A DNA stretch of 64,000 bases from SLST01 sp046538735. Lineage in GTDB: Bacteria; Spirochaetota; Spirochaetia; DSM-27196; SLST01. Below, in pieces: positions 52,001 to 59,951 of this stretch. The first letter of the stretch is position 1; each line of letters begins with the position of its first letter. Made by a program: the position numbers and the translations under genes. The stretch lies in assembly GCA_046538735.1 (NCBI GenBank), contig JBKHII010000005.1, forward strand, positions 22,535-86,534. Reading direction: 5' to 3'. The notes below the pieces were generated by a model. It ran no database searches, was not told the origin of the DNA, and was given only the letters and a program-made list of their open reading frames with translations.

Positions 52001-53444
52001 CTCCGGGTCCGAGATCGATCGTGACCTCGGCCCGAGGCTCGGACTCCATTGCGAGGCTTCCGCGCACCGATTCGATCGGAGTTCCCGCGTAGCGGAACGG
52101 ATCGGTCTCCAGTCGAATCACGTTCGCGAAGGAACTGAGGCGGGCGGTGAGCGTGAGCGGTTGCGCGTTCCCGTAGCGCAGGTCGCGCACCGAAAGCACA
52201 CCGCTCGGTCGCAGAGGTGCGAGCTGAATATCGCCACGGTACTCCGCGCGGCCGATCGGAGCGTCGTAGACGAGCTCGTCGATCGACACGCCCTCGGCGT
52301 CGCCGTCGAAACGAAGCGTGAGGTCGCCCTGCGGGATCTCGGGGAAGCCCGTGACCTCGGTGAGGATCGAGCCTCCGAACTCCAGTGAGTCCGGCGTGAC
52401 GGTGGCGTTCGCCTGACCGCGGATCGGAAGACGAAGGTACCGGTTGAGCGCCGCGTAGCCGCCTTCGAGCTGAACGAGATCGCTCAGACGGTACCCGTCC
52501 GCGAGCACGCGCGCGTAGAGCTCGCCTTCCGCGTCGATATACCGCACGTAGATGTCGATCGGATCACGGTTTTGCACGTTGCGCGCCTCGAGCACGCCGT
52601 TGCTGAAGCGGACCTGCAGCACCTGGCTGCGCAGCGTCGCAAGATCGCTCGTCAGCTCGGGAAGCGAGACCTCGAGCAGCGTGTCGCCGGTAGCCACGTT
52701 GATCGTTCCGAAGGCCTCGAGCCGCCCTCCGATGCCGGAGACGGGAATGCTGTCCGGGGTGTCGCGCAGCCGTGCATCGCCCTGGACGCGAACGGAGATC
52801 GTCTCGTCCGCAAGCGTCGTGGAGAAGAAGAGGCGCTCGGTGTCCAGGCGTCCGATGCTCGACCGGATATCCAGGTGGATGTTGCGGCCGCTCACGAGAA
52901 AGTCGTCCGGGAGGAGATCCGCGAGCGAAGCGGCCGCCGTGGATTCGCCGGTCGGGGCGCGGGACTCGGGGTCGGCCTCCGCGGATGAGCCGTCGGCCCC
53001 CTCGGCTCGTGTTCCCCCGGTGCTGCCGCCGAGGATGTCCGCGAGCAGCGCAGTCAGGTCCGTCTCGGAGCGCGTGTCGAGTGTGAGCTCGGTGTTCTCG
53101 ATACGGATTTCGGAGAACGCCTCGGAGTACCGTCCTTGGAGCAGTCGGAGCGGGCGGTAGTAGACCCGGAGCCGGCCGACGGTCAGGAGATCGGCCGGTT
53201 CGCCCCGGCGACCGTGGATGGTGAGGTCGCGAACGCTGAGATATCTGAGGATCGAAGGAGAGACGCTGGAGTACGTGACCTCGCGCCCGATGAGGTTCTC
53301 GAGCTCGGTCACCGCCTGATCCTTGATCGTTGCGAATCTGCGCTCCAGTTCTGCGCGGATCGGCCCGAGCACGATGACGACGGCCGTCAGTAACAGCACG
53401 ACCGTCCCGAGCTGGACGGCAAGGCGTAGTTTAGGCCTTCTCAA
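49011..53444 (-). CDS. tamB: TamB/AsmA-like translocation and assembly protein
   Basis: 1477 residues. One N-terminal helix (about 9-28), a very long beta-helical region of the AsmA/TamB type (lipid-groove fold), and the C-terminal TamB (DUF490) domain ending WDYSY. TamB-like proteins connect inner and outer membranes and are proposed to move phospholipids. TTG start, with GGTGG about 10 nt upstream; no better codon exists before the membrane helix. Heads the tamB-bamA-skp-mutS unit. Confidence 0.92.
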   Translation of the reverse strand: MRRPKLRLAVQLGTVVLLLTAVVIVLGPIRAELERRFATIKDQAVTELENLIGREVTYSSVSPSILRYLSVRDLTIHGRRGEPADLLTVGRLRVYYRPLRLLQGRYSEAFSEIRIENTELTLDTRSETDLTALLADILGGSTGGTRAEGADGSSAEADPESRAPTGESTAAASLADLLPDDFLVSGRNIHLDIRSSIGRLDTERLFFSTTLADETISVRVQGDARLRDTPDSIPVSGIGGRLEAFGTINVATGDTLLEVSLPELTSDLATLRSQVLQVRFSNGVLEARNVQNRDPIDIYVRYIDAEGELYARVLADGYRLSDLVQLEGGYAALNRYLRLPIRGQANATVTPDSLEFGGSILTEVTGFPEIPQGDLTLRFDGDAEGVSIDELVYDAPIGRAEYRGDIQLAPLRPSGVLSVRDLRYGNAQPLTLTARLSSFANVIRLETDPFRYAGTPIESVRGSLAMESEPRAEVTIDLGPGGASRLEIETLHEPDGTLRSARVDARHVRPEPLLRIQDAILPDLSVPDLSMLPDSTVVDARAIVDLTDGLSVDVPLFYAFDSAIPSDHLSFSLAYDDGDLLVRDVTAGYHGYSGRGDFSALVRNGGTIAFESDVVVEDVAYRFSGVLDPSNSLAIRGLYDVDARFYFGERGELIFRASGDIPLPLQGPDESSLAFAANGYYFSPDDWTVNVDDLDARGVPIATVPSARIGVRGSFSDSGGRIARLSYSDAFSELTGNGEVSWDLPSPSGTVALVLSETDAGPSPAEAPSDAPAGNDQPEAYEISASLADGRLDASASLQSLPIRRLGIETVRGALTGGIQVAGPLDALSTRVSGALVDGRFNTDPVELRATVEIDPDAIRVVDASGRYVRSRAEGVSGVLSTADGSLSLSGTVVQPGEEGDVPVGVQVAGAFEDLRDLADVAESDFNGTVLLSDLPVQEDLPSAWEFRIARAAGTTSISGGPNDAIVASLGPDGAFEGRFGSPIPIRFDAVGFLEGGSIEADLTNVWADVPRLWSIIATPDFIFTGGVGTGSVRIVGPVNDPDFYGTLVAEDVTADLSIIPDTLGPARTFLVFDEKILTVRESTVSAGPARARVSMQATLNRWLPEAFRVSIATEDDSNVRVANDFGGVMVEGEATGTITIDGDRGSTRISGSVTASSTTITLTERPESGATDRQPPETRVDITIHTDRGVQFQWPTDALPILRGFADVDESVRIVYDGAAGTFSVTGGVEIQGGEVFYFDRSFYIREGRITFDEDQQEFDPLLTVNAEIREVADEGPVTIYLVADERPLSEFAPQWRSDPPLSEAAILALLGGNVFVSESGGPIDLEDAAWLASDVVSQFAIIRGFENSVRDALSLDLFSIRTQLFQQLLRGAIDPDGVYPLDNQVPSLGQYLDNTTLFVGKYLGTDLFAEMLVQLSAPEPSATGSQSLAGIEIDWDVGLEWQTPFFLLEWTWSPRDWESLFLSDNTISFSWDYSY

Positions 53445-53480
53445 CGAATCATCACCACCTTGATCGGCACCTCTCCACCG

Positions 53481-53489
53481 TATAGTCTA
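53481..53489. promoter_or_regulatory. overlapping divergent -10 boxes between tamB and tmk
   Basis: TATAGT (plus, 53481-53486) and TAGACT (minus, 53484-53489) overlap in this 9-bp stretch. Matching -35 boxes are poor on both strands (plus TTGATC at only 15 nt spacing; minus TTTTTT at 17), so I give this low confidence, but the 77-bp gap must hold both promoters. Confidence 0.35.
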
Positions 53490-53521
53490 CCACAGCGCAT
53501 GCTCCGAAAAAAGGCGGATTC

Positions 53522-54163
53522 GTGAAGCTGATGTCTCGTAACGACGATCGGGCGCCGCTCGCGCGCTTCATCGTCTTTGAAGGAATCGACGGTTCAGGCA
53601 CCACAACGCAGACCCGGCGTCTCTCCGAACGCCTGCGAGCCACGGGCGTTTCGGCCTGGCTCACGAGCGAGCCGACCGGCGGCACGATTGGTCGGGTGGT
53701 CAGACAGGTCCTCTCCGGGGAGATCGAGGCGTCTCCGGAGACGATCGCGTACCTGTTTGCCGCCGACCGATCGGATCACCTTACCAGGACGGACGGTATA
53801 CTCGAGCACCTCGAGCGCGGCGACCTCGTGATCTGCGACCGGTACGCGTACAGCTCGCGGGCGTACCAGGGCGTGGAGGCGGATCCCCGGCTCGTGCACG
53901 AGCTCAACGCGCGGTTTCCGGAGCCCGCCGTCGTGTTCTTCCTCGATCTCCCGGTTTCCGAGGTCGACGCACGCCTCGCCGGGCGCGAGCTCCGCGAGAT
54001 CTACGAGCGAACGGAGTTTCAGGCCCGCGTGCGCGAGCGCTACGTTGAGGTGCTGTCCGCCGTGCCGGACACAACGCGCGTGGTGACGCTGGACGCGACC
54101 GCGCCGGAGGACGAGATCGCGGAAAAGATCTGGGAGACCCTGGAGAAGGCGTCGATACTCTAG
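53522..54163 (+). CDS. tmk: thymidylate kinase
   Basis: Phosphorylates dTMP. 213 residues with EGIDGSGTTTQ, the DR(Y/H)-type CDRYAYSSRAYQG motif and a LID region (LREIYERTEFQ). The P-loop position of the invariant Lys holds Thr27. Start GTG at 53522, with AAGG 7 nt upstream; ATG at 53531 is possible. Two bp before the next gene, so the pair is co-transcribed. Confidence 0.93.
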   Translation: MKLMSRNDDRAPLARFIVFEGIDGSGTTTQTRRLSERLRATGVSAWLTSEPTGGTIGRVVRQVLSGEIEASPETIAYLFAADRSDHLTRTDGILEHLERGDLVICDRYAYSSRAYQGVEADPRLVHELNARFPEPAVVFFLDLPVSEVDARLAGRELREIYERTEFQARVRERYVEVLSAVPDTTRVVTLDATAPEDEIAEKIWETLEKASIL

Positions 54164-54165
54164 CC

Positions 54166-54783
54166 GTGGACCGACGTGGATTCGCACGCGTCGCGCTCGT
54201 CGTGGGGCTGCTGCTCGCGCTCACCGCCGGTCGCGCGGACGCGTACCGACTCATCTACAAGGAACAGCTCTACGAGCTCAATCATCAGCAGCTCTCCATG
54301 TATCCGGAGGAGTTCGCCGAGAACATCAGGTGGCTCGAGCTCGCGCTCGAGGCGGACTTCGCGAACCCGCTCTACGCGATCGCCGAGATCGCGACGCCTC
54401 GCGAGCACCAGTACTACCGTGCGCTCTTCTGGATGCATCTCAACCTGCACCTCGTGAACCAGTACCTCGGGTGGGGCTCCAAGTACATGAAGCTCGAGGC
54501 GTACTACTTCAACTATCCATGGCGCCGGGACAACCTGGAGAGTTTGCTCCGCGCCGAGAGTCTCTTCGAGATCGCCCGCCACTACTGGACCGAGGCGGTT
54601 CGATGGAGCGCCCAGGCGGCGCAGTTCCCGTGGTTGAATCTTGAAGAGGTACAGCACTGGGAGGACCAGAGCTACCGCATCGAGCACGGCGAGCTCGACT
54701 ACGGGGCGATCATCGACCGGCACATCGCGAGACTCGAGCGCGTTCGCGCGGAGTTCGAGGCGATGGACGAGAACACGTTCTAG
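54166..54783 (+). CDS. exported helical protein of unknown function, conserved-looking
   Basis: 205 residues. A signal peptide (MDRRGFARVALVVGLLLALTAG, cut near ADA-Y), then a helical, strongly aromatic protein (Tyr, Trp and Phe throughout, e.g. HYWTEAVRWSAQAAQFPWLN). Only charged and aromatic helices are visible; no catalytic motif. GTG start, 2 bp after tmk. Ends at the base before the queA stop on the other strand. I do not recognise the family; the even composition and coupling to tmk indicate a real gene. Confidence 0.7.
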   Translation: MDRRGFARVALVVGLLLALTAGRADAYRLIYKEQLYELNHQQLSMYPEEFAENIRWLELALEADFANPLYAIAEIATPREHQYYRALFWMHLNLHLVNQYLGWGSKYMKLEAYYFNYPWRRDNLESLLRAESLFEIARHYWTEAVRWSAQAAQFPWLNLEEVQHWEDQSYRIEHGELDYGAIIDRHIARLERVRAEFEAMDENTF

Positions 54784-55869
54784 CTACCTGATCAGCATTG
54801 CATCGCCGTAGGAGAAGAAGCGGTAGCGCTCGCGTACGGCTTCCTCGTACGCCGCGAGGATCGTCTCCCGGCCGGCGAAGGCGCTTACGAGCATCAGGAG
54901 CGTGGAGCGAGGCGTGTGGAAGTTCGTGAAGAGCATGTCCACCGCGCCGAACTGGTGCCCGGGGCGAATGAAGATGTCCGTCTCCCCGCGGAACGGGACG
55001 AGCTCGCCGCGGTCGGGATCCCACGCGCTCTCGAGCGTGCGAACCGTGGTCGTCCCCACCGCGAGCAGTGGGTGTCCCTCCGCTCGTGCCTCGTTGAGCC
55101 GTCTCGCCGTTTCCTCGGTGAGCTCGCACTCCTCTTCGTGCATCGTGTGCTCGCCGATGTCCTCGACTCGCACCGGCAGAAAGGTCCCGATTCCTACGTG
55201 GAGGCGGACCGTCTCGGTCCGAACGCCGCGCGCCCGTAGCTCGTCCAGGATCCGCGGGGTGAAGTGGAGGCCCGCGGTTGGGGCGGCGACCGATCCCGGC
55301 TCCTTCGCGTAGACCGTCTGGTAGCGTTCCTCATCCTCGGGCGCATCCTCGCGCTCGATGTACGGTGGGAGCGGGACGTGGCCGTGCCGCGCGAAGTACG
55401 CCTCGTCCAGCGGTGAGTCGAAGCGCAGCATCACGAACATCTCGCGGTGCCCCACGACGCGTGCCGTCCGACCTCCCGGGAAGGCGATCCGGTCGTCCGG
55501 TTTCAGGCGGCGCGGCTTCTTCGTCATCGCCTCCCATCCGGTTCGCGGCGGGTGGTCGGGGAGCTCGCGGACGAGGAGGAACTCGCGGTCGCCGCCGTCA
55601 CGGTCGCCTGCGTCGCCGGCCCGGACGGGGGCGGCGTGGGCCCCGGTCGCAACCGGCCGCCCATAGAGCCTCGCCTTCCGTACGCGGCTGTCGTTGAAGA
55701 CCATCACGGTCCGGGGCGCCACGAGATCGGGGAGGTCGGCGACCGTGCGGTGCTCGGTTCGGCCGGTTGTGCGGTCGAGGACCATGAGGCGAGACTCGCC
55801 GCGATGCTCGCTCGGGTGCTGCGCGATCAGTTCGTCCGGAAGGTCAAAAGAGAAGTCCGTCGTTTTCAC
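54784..55869 (-). CDS. queA: S-adenosylmethionine:tRNA ribosyltransferase-isomerase
   Basis: Transfers ribose from SAM to preQ1-tRNA in queuosine synthesis, the step after Tgt (also in the window). 361 residues with family start MKTTDFSFDLPDELIAQHP, VFNDSRVRKARL, and GTTTVRTLESAW, plus GQFGAVDMLFTNFHTPRSTLLMLV-like region. The start is GTG at 55869, matching the family N-terminus; the TTG at 55887 would add six residues. Overlaps ruvB by 26 bp. Confidence 0.97.
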   Translation of the reverse strand: MKTTDFSFDLPDELIAQHPSEHRGESRLMVLDRTTGRTEHRTVADLPDLVAPRTVMVFNDSRVRKARLYGRPVATGAHAAPVRAGDAGDRDGGDREFLLVRELPDHPPRTGWEAMTKKPRRLKPDDRIAFPGGRTARVVGHREMFVMLRFDSPLDEAYFARHGHVPLPPYIEREDAPEDEERYQTVYAKEPGSVAAPTAGLHFTPRILDELRARGVRTETVRLHVGIGTFLPVRVEDIGEHTMHEEECELTEETARRLNEARAEGHPLLAVGTTTVRTLESAWDPDRGELVPFRGETDIFIRPGHQFGAVDMLFTNFHTPRSTLLMLVSAFAGRETILAAYEEAVRERYRFFSYGDAMLIR

Positions 55870-56869
55870 GGGGAAGCTCAAGTCCAAGGTGTTCGTAGGC
55901 GCGAGGCGTCGCCACTCTGCCGCGCGGCGTACGCTTGAGGTAGCCGCATTGTATCAGGTAGGGCTCGTAGAAGTCTTCGAGCGTGTCGATCGCCTCTCCC
56001 ACCGAGATTGCGAGCGTTTCCGCGCCGACCGGTCCGCCGCCGTAGGTCGTGATCACGGTCCGGAGGATGGCGCGGTCGTGCTCTTCGAGCCCTTCGGGAT
56101 CGATGCGCAGCCGACCCATGCCCTCGCTCACGATCGACTCCGTGATCACGCCGTCGCCGAGCACCTGCGCAAAGTCGCGCATTCGCCGGAGAATCCGGTT
56201 TGCGACGCGCGGAGTGCCGCGCGCGCAGCGCGCGAGGAGCTCGACCGCATCCGCGTTCACCGATACGCCGAGGATCGTTGCGCTGCGCTCGATGATCGAG
56301 GCGAGGTCGGCGAGCGAGTAGTAGTTGATGCGAACCGTGATCCCGAACCGGCTGTAGAGCGGCGCAGCCACGAGACCCGCCTTCGTCGTTGCCCCAACGA
56401 GCGTGAACGGCGGGAGCGGGATGCGGATCGTCCGCGCAGCCGGCCCCTGGCCGATGATCCAGTCGAGCTCGTAGTCCTCCATCGCGATGTAGAGCATCTC
56501 CTCGATCGCGGGTTTGAGCCGGTGGATCTCGTCGATGAGGAAGACCGTGCCCTCGGTGATCGTCGTGAGAATGCCCGCGAGGTCCTTCGGCTTCTCGAGC
56601 GCCGGAGCCGAGGTCACCTTGAACTCGGTCGCCATCTCGTGCGCGAGGATCGAGGCGAGCGTCGTCTTCCCGAGTCCCGGCGGGCCGCTCAGGAAGACGT
56701 GGTCGAGCGCCTCGTCGCGCTCGCGCGCCGCCTGCACGAAGACTCCGAGATTCTGTTTCAGCTCAGCCTGTCCCTGGAAGTCGCTGAGCCGCTGCGGACG
56801 GAGCTTGGTTTCCAGCGCGTCTTCTGCCGAGCGTTCCTCGGCCGATTCCTCTCCGTGGAGCAGACTCAT
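55844..56869 (-). CDS. ruvB: Holliday junction helicase subunit RuvB
   Basis: 341 residues. AAA+ motor with Walker A SGPPGLGKTT, Walker B FLIDEIHRL, sensor and the family C-terminal winged helix (TPRGRVATPRAYEHLGL). Pumps DNA through the RuvA-Holliday junction complex. Follows ruvA by 15 bp. ATG start. Confidence 0.98.
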   Translation of the reverse strand: MSLLHGEESAEERSAEDALETKLRPQRLSDFQGQAELKQNLGVFVQAARERDEALDHVFLSGPPGLGKTTLASILAHEMATEFKVTSAPALEKPKDLAGILTTITEGTVFLIDEIHRLKPAIEEMLYIAMEDYELDWIIGQGPAARTIRIPLPPFTLVGATTKAGLVAAPLYSRFGITVRINYYSLADLASIIERSATILGVSVNADAVELLARCARGTPRVANRILRRMRDFAQVLGDGVITESIVSEGMGRLRIDPEGLEEHDRAILRTVITTYGGGPVGAETLAISVGEAIDTLEDFYEPYLIQCGYLKRTPRGRVATPRAYEHLGLELPRENDGLLF

Positions 56870-56884
56870 CGCCGGTAGTATACC

Positions 56885-57484
56885 CTACTCGCCCGAGAGT
56901 CGGACAATGGCCTGGCGGAAGATTTCCTTCTCGGCAGCGGTCGGATCCGCGCCCGCCGAATCGGCGAGCTCCGAAGCGAGCGCGTTCACGACGGAGATCG
57001 TCCTGGAACGGTCGAATCCCATCTCCACGAGCGCCTCCACGAGCTCGACGTGGCCGCTCGTGCCCTCGGCGCTCTCGGCGACGAGCTTGCCGCGCAGCGC
57101 GAGGATCATCTTCTGCGCCGTCTTGCGGCCGAGGCCGGGGAGCCGGACGAGACCGTCCACGTCCTCGGCCTCGAGCATGCGGATCAGCTCGGAGGGGCTC
57201 GTCGCGGAGAGCATCTTCACCGCGGCGCGCGGTCCGATCCCGCTCACCCTCGTGAGCTCGAGAAACACTCGCCGCTCATCCGGGGAGGCGAATCCAAAGA
57301 GCCGCATCTGGTCTTCGCGATGGTAGAGGTAGGTGTAGACGCGGACGCGGTCGTCCGCATCGTTCGAGGCGAGTGTCCGTAGCGTGAAGCCGCTCACCTC
57401 GAGCTCCCACTCCACGCCCGCGGTCGTGAGGAACAGCGCGTTCGGTCCGCGGCCGGTGATCGTTCCGGAAAGGCTATTGAACAT
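56885..57484 (-). CDS. ruvA: Holliday junction helicase subunit RuvA
   Basis: 199 residues: N-terminal OB fold (MFNSLSGTITGRG), helix-hairpin-helix pair (VSGIGPRAAVKML, LPGLGRKTAQKMI) and the C-terminal domain III that binds RuvB. Start at 57484, overlapping the ruvC stop by 11 bp; the open frame runs further upstream in ruvC but without family residues. Confidence 0.97.
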   Translation of the reverse strand: MFNSLSGTITGRGPNALFLTTAGVEWELEVSGFTLRTLASNDADDRVRVYTYLYHREDQMRLFGFASPDERRVFLELTRVSGIGPRAAVKMLSATSPSELIRMLEAEDVDGLVRLPGLGRKTAQKMILALRGKLVAESAEGTSGHVELVEALVEMGFDRSRTISVVNALASELADSAGADPTAAEKEIFRQAIVRLSGE

Positions 57485-57974
57485 CGGAGATTCGCTCCTG
57501 CAACGGTCGATGCGCGATGTGACAGATCGCGGCCGCGAGCGCGTCCGCGCTGTGATCGGGCCTGGGAATCTCCGAAAGCCCAAGCAGAACGCGCACGAGC
57601 TCCTGCACCTGGCTCTTCTCGGCACGCCCCTCCCCCACGATGCTCTGTTTGATCGCCTGGGGAGGATACTCGTACGCCGGCACGTCCGCGAGGGAGAGCG
57701 CGAGGAACACCACGCCGCGCGCCTGCGCGACGGGGATTGCGCTCGTCGCGTTGCGCGCGAAGTAGAGCGACTCCACGCCCGCCTCGTCCGGAGCGTACTC
57801 GGCGATGAGCCACTCTACCGTCTGGAAGATCGTGCGCAGGCGAAGCCCAACGTGGGTGTTCGCGGGCGTCTCGATCACTCCGTGACCGATGTGCGTGTAG
57901 CGGGAACCGTCGGTCTCAACGAGGCCCCAGCCCGTGGAGGCGAGTCCGGGATCGATTCCCAATACGCGCGTCAT
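57474..57974 (-). CDS. ruvC: Holliday junction resolvase RuvC
   Basis: 166 residues. Active-site acidic residues in GIDPGLASTGWG (Asp), the central Glu of VESLYFARNATS, and DHSADALAAA. Cuts Holliday junctions with RuvAB. ATG overlaps the yebC stop (4 bp). Complete. Confidence 0.98.
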   Translation of the reverse strand: MTRVLGIDPGLASTGWGLVETDGSRYTHIGHGVIETPANTHVGLRLRTIFQTVEWLIAEYAPDEAGVESLYFARNATSAIPVAQARGVVFLALSLADVPAYEYPPQAIKQSIVGEGRAEKSQVQELVRVLLGLSEIPRPDHSADALAAAICHIAHRPLQERISDVQ

Positions 57975-58714
57975 TCTTCGGGTTCGTAGTCGTCCGGAAT
58001 ATCGATGTTCGTGGAGACCGCCTGGACGTCGTCGTTGTCCTCGAGGAGCTCGATCAACCGCAGTGCCTTCCGCGTGCCCTCCACGTCAAGCGCCACGCGC
58101 GCCTCGGGGATCTTCATGATCTCCGCGTTCTCGTGCTCGTACCCGGCGTCCTGCATCGCGGCGAGGACCGTTTCGAAGTCGTCCGGTTCGCACGAGACCT
58201 CGATCATGTCGCCGTCCGAGGAGACGTCCGCCGCGCCGGCCTCGAGCGCGTGTTCGAAGATCTCGTCTTCGGTGTACTTCTCGCTGCTGTAGGCGAGGAT
58301 TCCCTTGCGGCTGAAGAGGTACGAGACGCATCCGGTCTCGCCCAGGTTCCCGCCGTGCTTGCTGAAGATGCTCCGGACGTCCGCGGCGGTTCTGTTCCGG
58401 TTGTCCGTGAGGCTGTCGACCATGATCGCGACGCCGCCCGGTCCGTATCCCTCGTACGTGATCTCCACGTACTCCATACCTTCGAGATCGCCGGTCCCCT
58501 TCTTGATCGCCCGGTCGATATTGTCCTTCGGCATGTTCGCGTCGCGAGCCTTGAGCACCGCCTGGCGCAGCCGAGGGTTCGCGACCTCATCTCCCCCGCC
58601 CATCCGAGCGGCCACCGTTATCTCTTTGATGAGCTTCGTGAAGAGCTTGCCGCGCTTCGCGTCCGCAGCGCCCTTCTTGTGGCGAATCGTCGCCCATTTA
58701 CTGTGTCCTGACAT
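57971..58714 (-). CDS. YebC/PmpR-family regulatory protein
   Basis: 247 residues, full YebC family: MSGHSKWATIRHKKGAADAKRG start, KARDANMPKDNIDRAIKKG motif, three-domain fold. In some bacteria it is a transcription regulator; recent work links the family to translation of polyproline stretches. First gene of yebC-ruvC-ruvA-ruvB-queA, an order common in bacteria. A strong promoter sits immediately upstream, predicting a leader of only about 3 nt; no Shine-Dalgarno is visible. Confidence 0.96.
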   Translation of the reverse strand: MSGHSKWATIRHKKGAADAKRGKLFTKLIKEITVAARMGGGDEVANPRLRQAVLKARDANMPKDNIDRAIKKGTGDLEGMEYVEITYEGYGPGGVAIMVDSLTDNRNRTAADVRSIFSKHGGNLGETGCVSYLFSRKGILAYSSEKYTEDEIFEHALEAGAADVSSDGDMIEVSCEPDDFETVLAAMQDAGYEHENAEIMKIPEARVALDVEGTRKALRLIELLEDNDDVQAVSTNIDIPDDYEPEE

Positions 58715-58723
58715 CTGCCGAAA

Positions 58724-58752
58724 ACGGTACCACCGCGGGTGAGCGGTGTCAA
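58724..58752 (-). promoter_or_regulatory. yebC-ruvCAB-queA promoter
   Basis: Minus strand: perfect -35 TTGACA (58747-58752), 17-nt spacer, -10 TACCGT (58724-58729). Predicted +1 near 58717, 3 nt before the yebC ATG. No Shine-Dalgarno upstream of the start. Confidence 0.65.
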
Positions 58753-58807
58753 TATCGTGGCCGTATCTGGAGTTAGGCCGACGCGGGACTCGCCGCCCCC
58801 TGCCCTC

Positions 58808-59941
58808 TCACAGGACGTCCAGCAGCGCGACGAGCACGCGATTCAGCAGGTCCATCCCCCGGTGCGTGGGGCGTATCGTGTCCTCCGCGGTCACCACGAG
58901 CCCGGCCGCTTCGAGCATCCGCGCGCGTTGCAGCAGCGGCTCCCGGACCGTGGCGAGCGCGCCGTCCGCGCGGATCCCCTCGCTCGTTCGCAGCCCCAGC
59001 ATGATACGCTCCGCGATGAGATCGCGTTCGTCCAGAGGCTCGATCTCGCCGCTGAGCGGTCCGCTGCGAGCGAGGTAGGCCGCGTGGTCGCACGGCTGCG
59101 TGACGCGGATCGCAGGCACCATGCTCGGCGGCGTGGCCGCGCCGGGCGCGTCCAGCGTGGAGACGGCGGAGGGGCCGAGTCCCAGGAACCGCTCGCCCCT
59201 CCAGTACGCCTGGTTGTGCCGGCATTCGGAGCCGGGGAGCGCGAAGTTCGAGACCTCGTAGCGCCGCAGCCCGGCCGCCTCGATCGTCGCCACGACATCC
59301 GGCCATTCGTCGTCGGCCTGCGGCGGCCGAACGGTTCGCGCCGATACGGCGCGCTCGAGCGGCGTGTCCGGTTCGATCGAGAGTCCGTAAACCGAGAGGT
59401 GGTCGACTCCGAGCGCCAGGAGCGCTCGCAGGTTGCGCAGGAATCCGTCTCGCGTGGAACCGGGTGCGCCGTGGATGAGGTCGAGCGAGAGCGCGCCGTG
59501 CCACGCGCGACGGATCGCCTCGATCTCGGTGAGCGAGGAGAGCCGCCGGCCGAGCACCCGCGCCGCCGCAGGCTCGAGCGTCTGAACGCCCACGCTGAGC
59601 CGATCCACGCCCGCCTCCTCGAGAACGGCCGTCAGCTCCGGAGTGGTCGACTCCGGGTTCGCTTCAACCGTGATCTCAGCAACCGGAGCGCCAAGATCGC
59701 GTGGCCGGCTGATCAGGCTCAGCAACGAGGCGGGTTCCAGCGTCGTCGGCGTTCCGCCGCCCACATAGAGCGTCCGGACGGACGGCAGGAGTCCGGCGAG
59801 CTCGTCCATGTCCGCGACGATCGCGCTCGTCATGACCCGAGTGGCCCCAGGGGTCCAACCGGTGATCGAGTGGAAGGCGCAGTAACCGCATTTCGCGGTG
59901 CAGAACGGGACGTGAACGTAGAGCGCGGCCGGGAGGCTCAT
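58808..59941 (-). CDS. hemW: HemW-like radical SAM protein
   Basis: 377 residues. The radical SAM cluster motif CTAKCGYC (CxxxCxxC) follows YVHVPF at the N-terminus, then GGGTPT and the HemW-like C-terminal domain. HemW is a heme chaperone; old annotations call it oxygen-independent coproporphyrinogen oxidase, which HemN (with an extra Cys) performs. No heme gene is in the window. Follows the lepB pair by 10 bp. Confidence 0.92.
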   Translation of the reverse strand: MSLPAALYVHVPFCTAKCGYCAFHSITGWTPGATRVMTSAIVADMDELAGLLPSVRTLYVGGGTPTTLEPASLLSLISRPRDLGAPVAEITVEANPESTTPELTAVLEEAGVDRLSVGVQTLEPAAARVLGRRLSSLTEIEAIRRAWHGALSLDLIHGAPGSTRDGFLRNLRALLALGVDHLSVYGLSIEPDTPLERAVSARTVRPPQADDEWPDVVATIEAAGLRRYEVSNFALPGSECRHNQAYWRGERFLGLGPSAVSTLDAPGAATPPSMVPAIRVTQPCDHAAYLARSGPLSGEIEPLDERDLIAERIMLGLRTSEGIRADGALATVREPLLQRARMLEAAGLVVTAEDTIRPTHRGMDLLNRVLVALLDVL

Positions 59942-59951
59942 CCGAGGAGGT

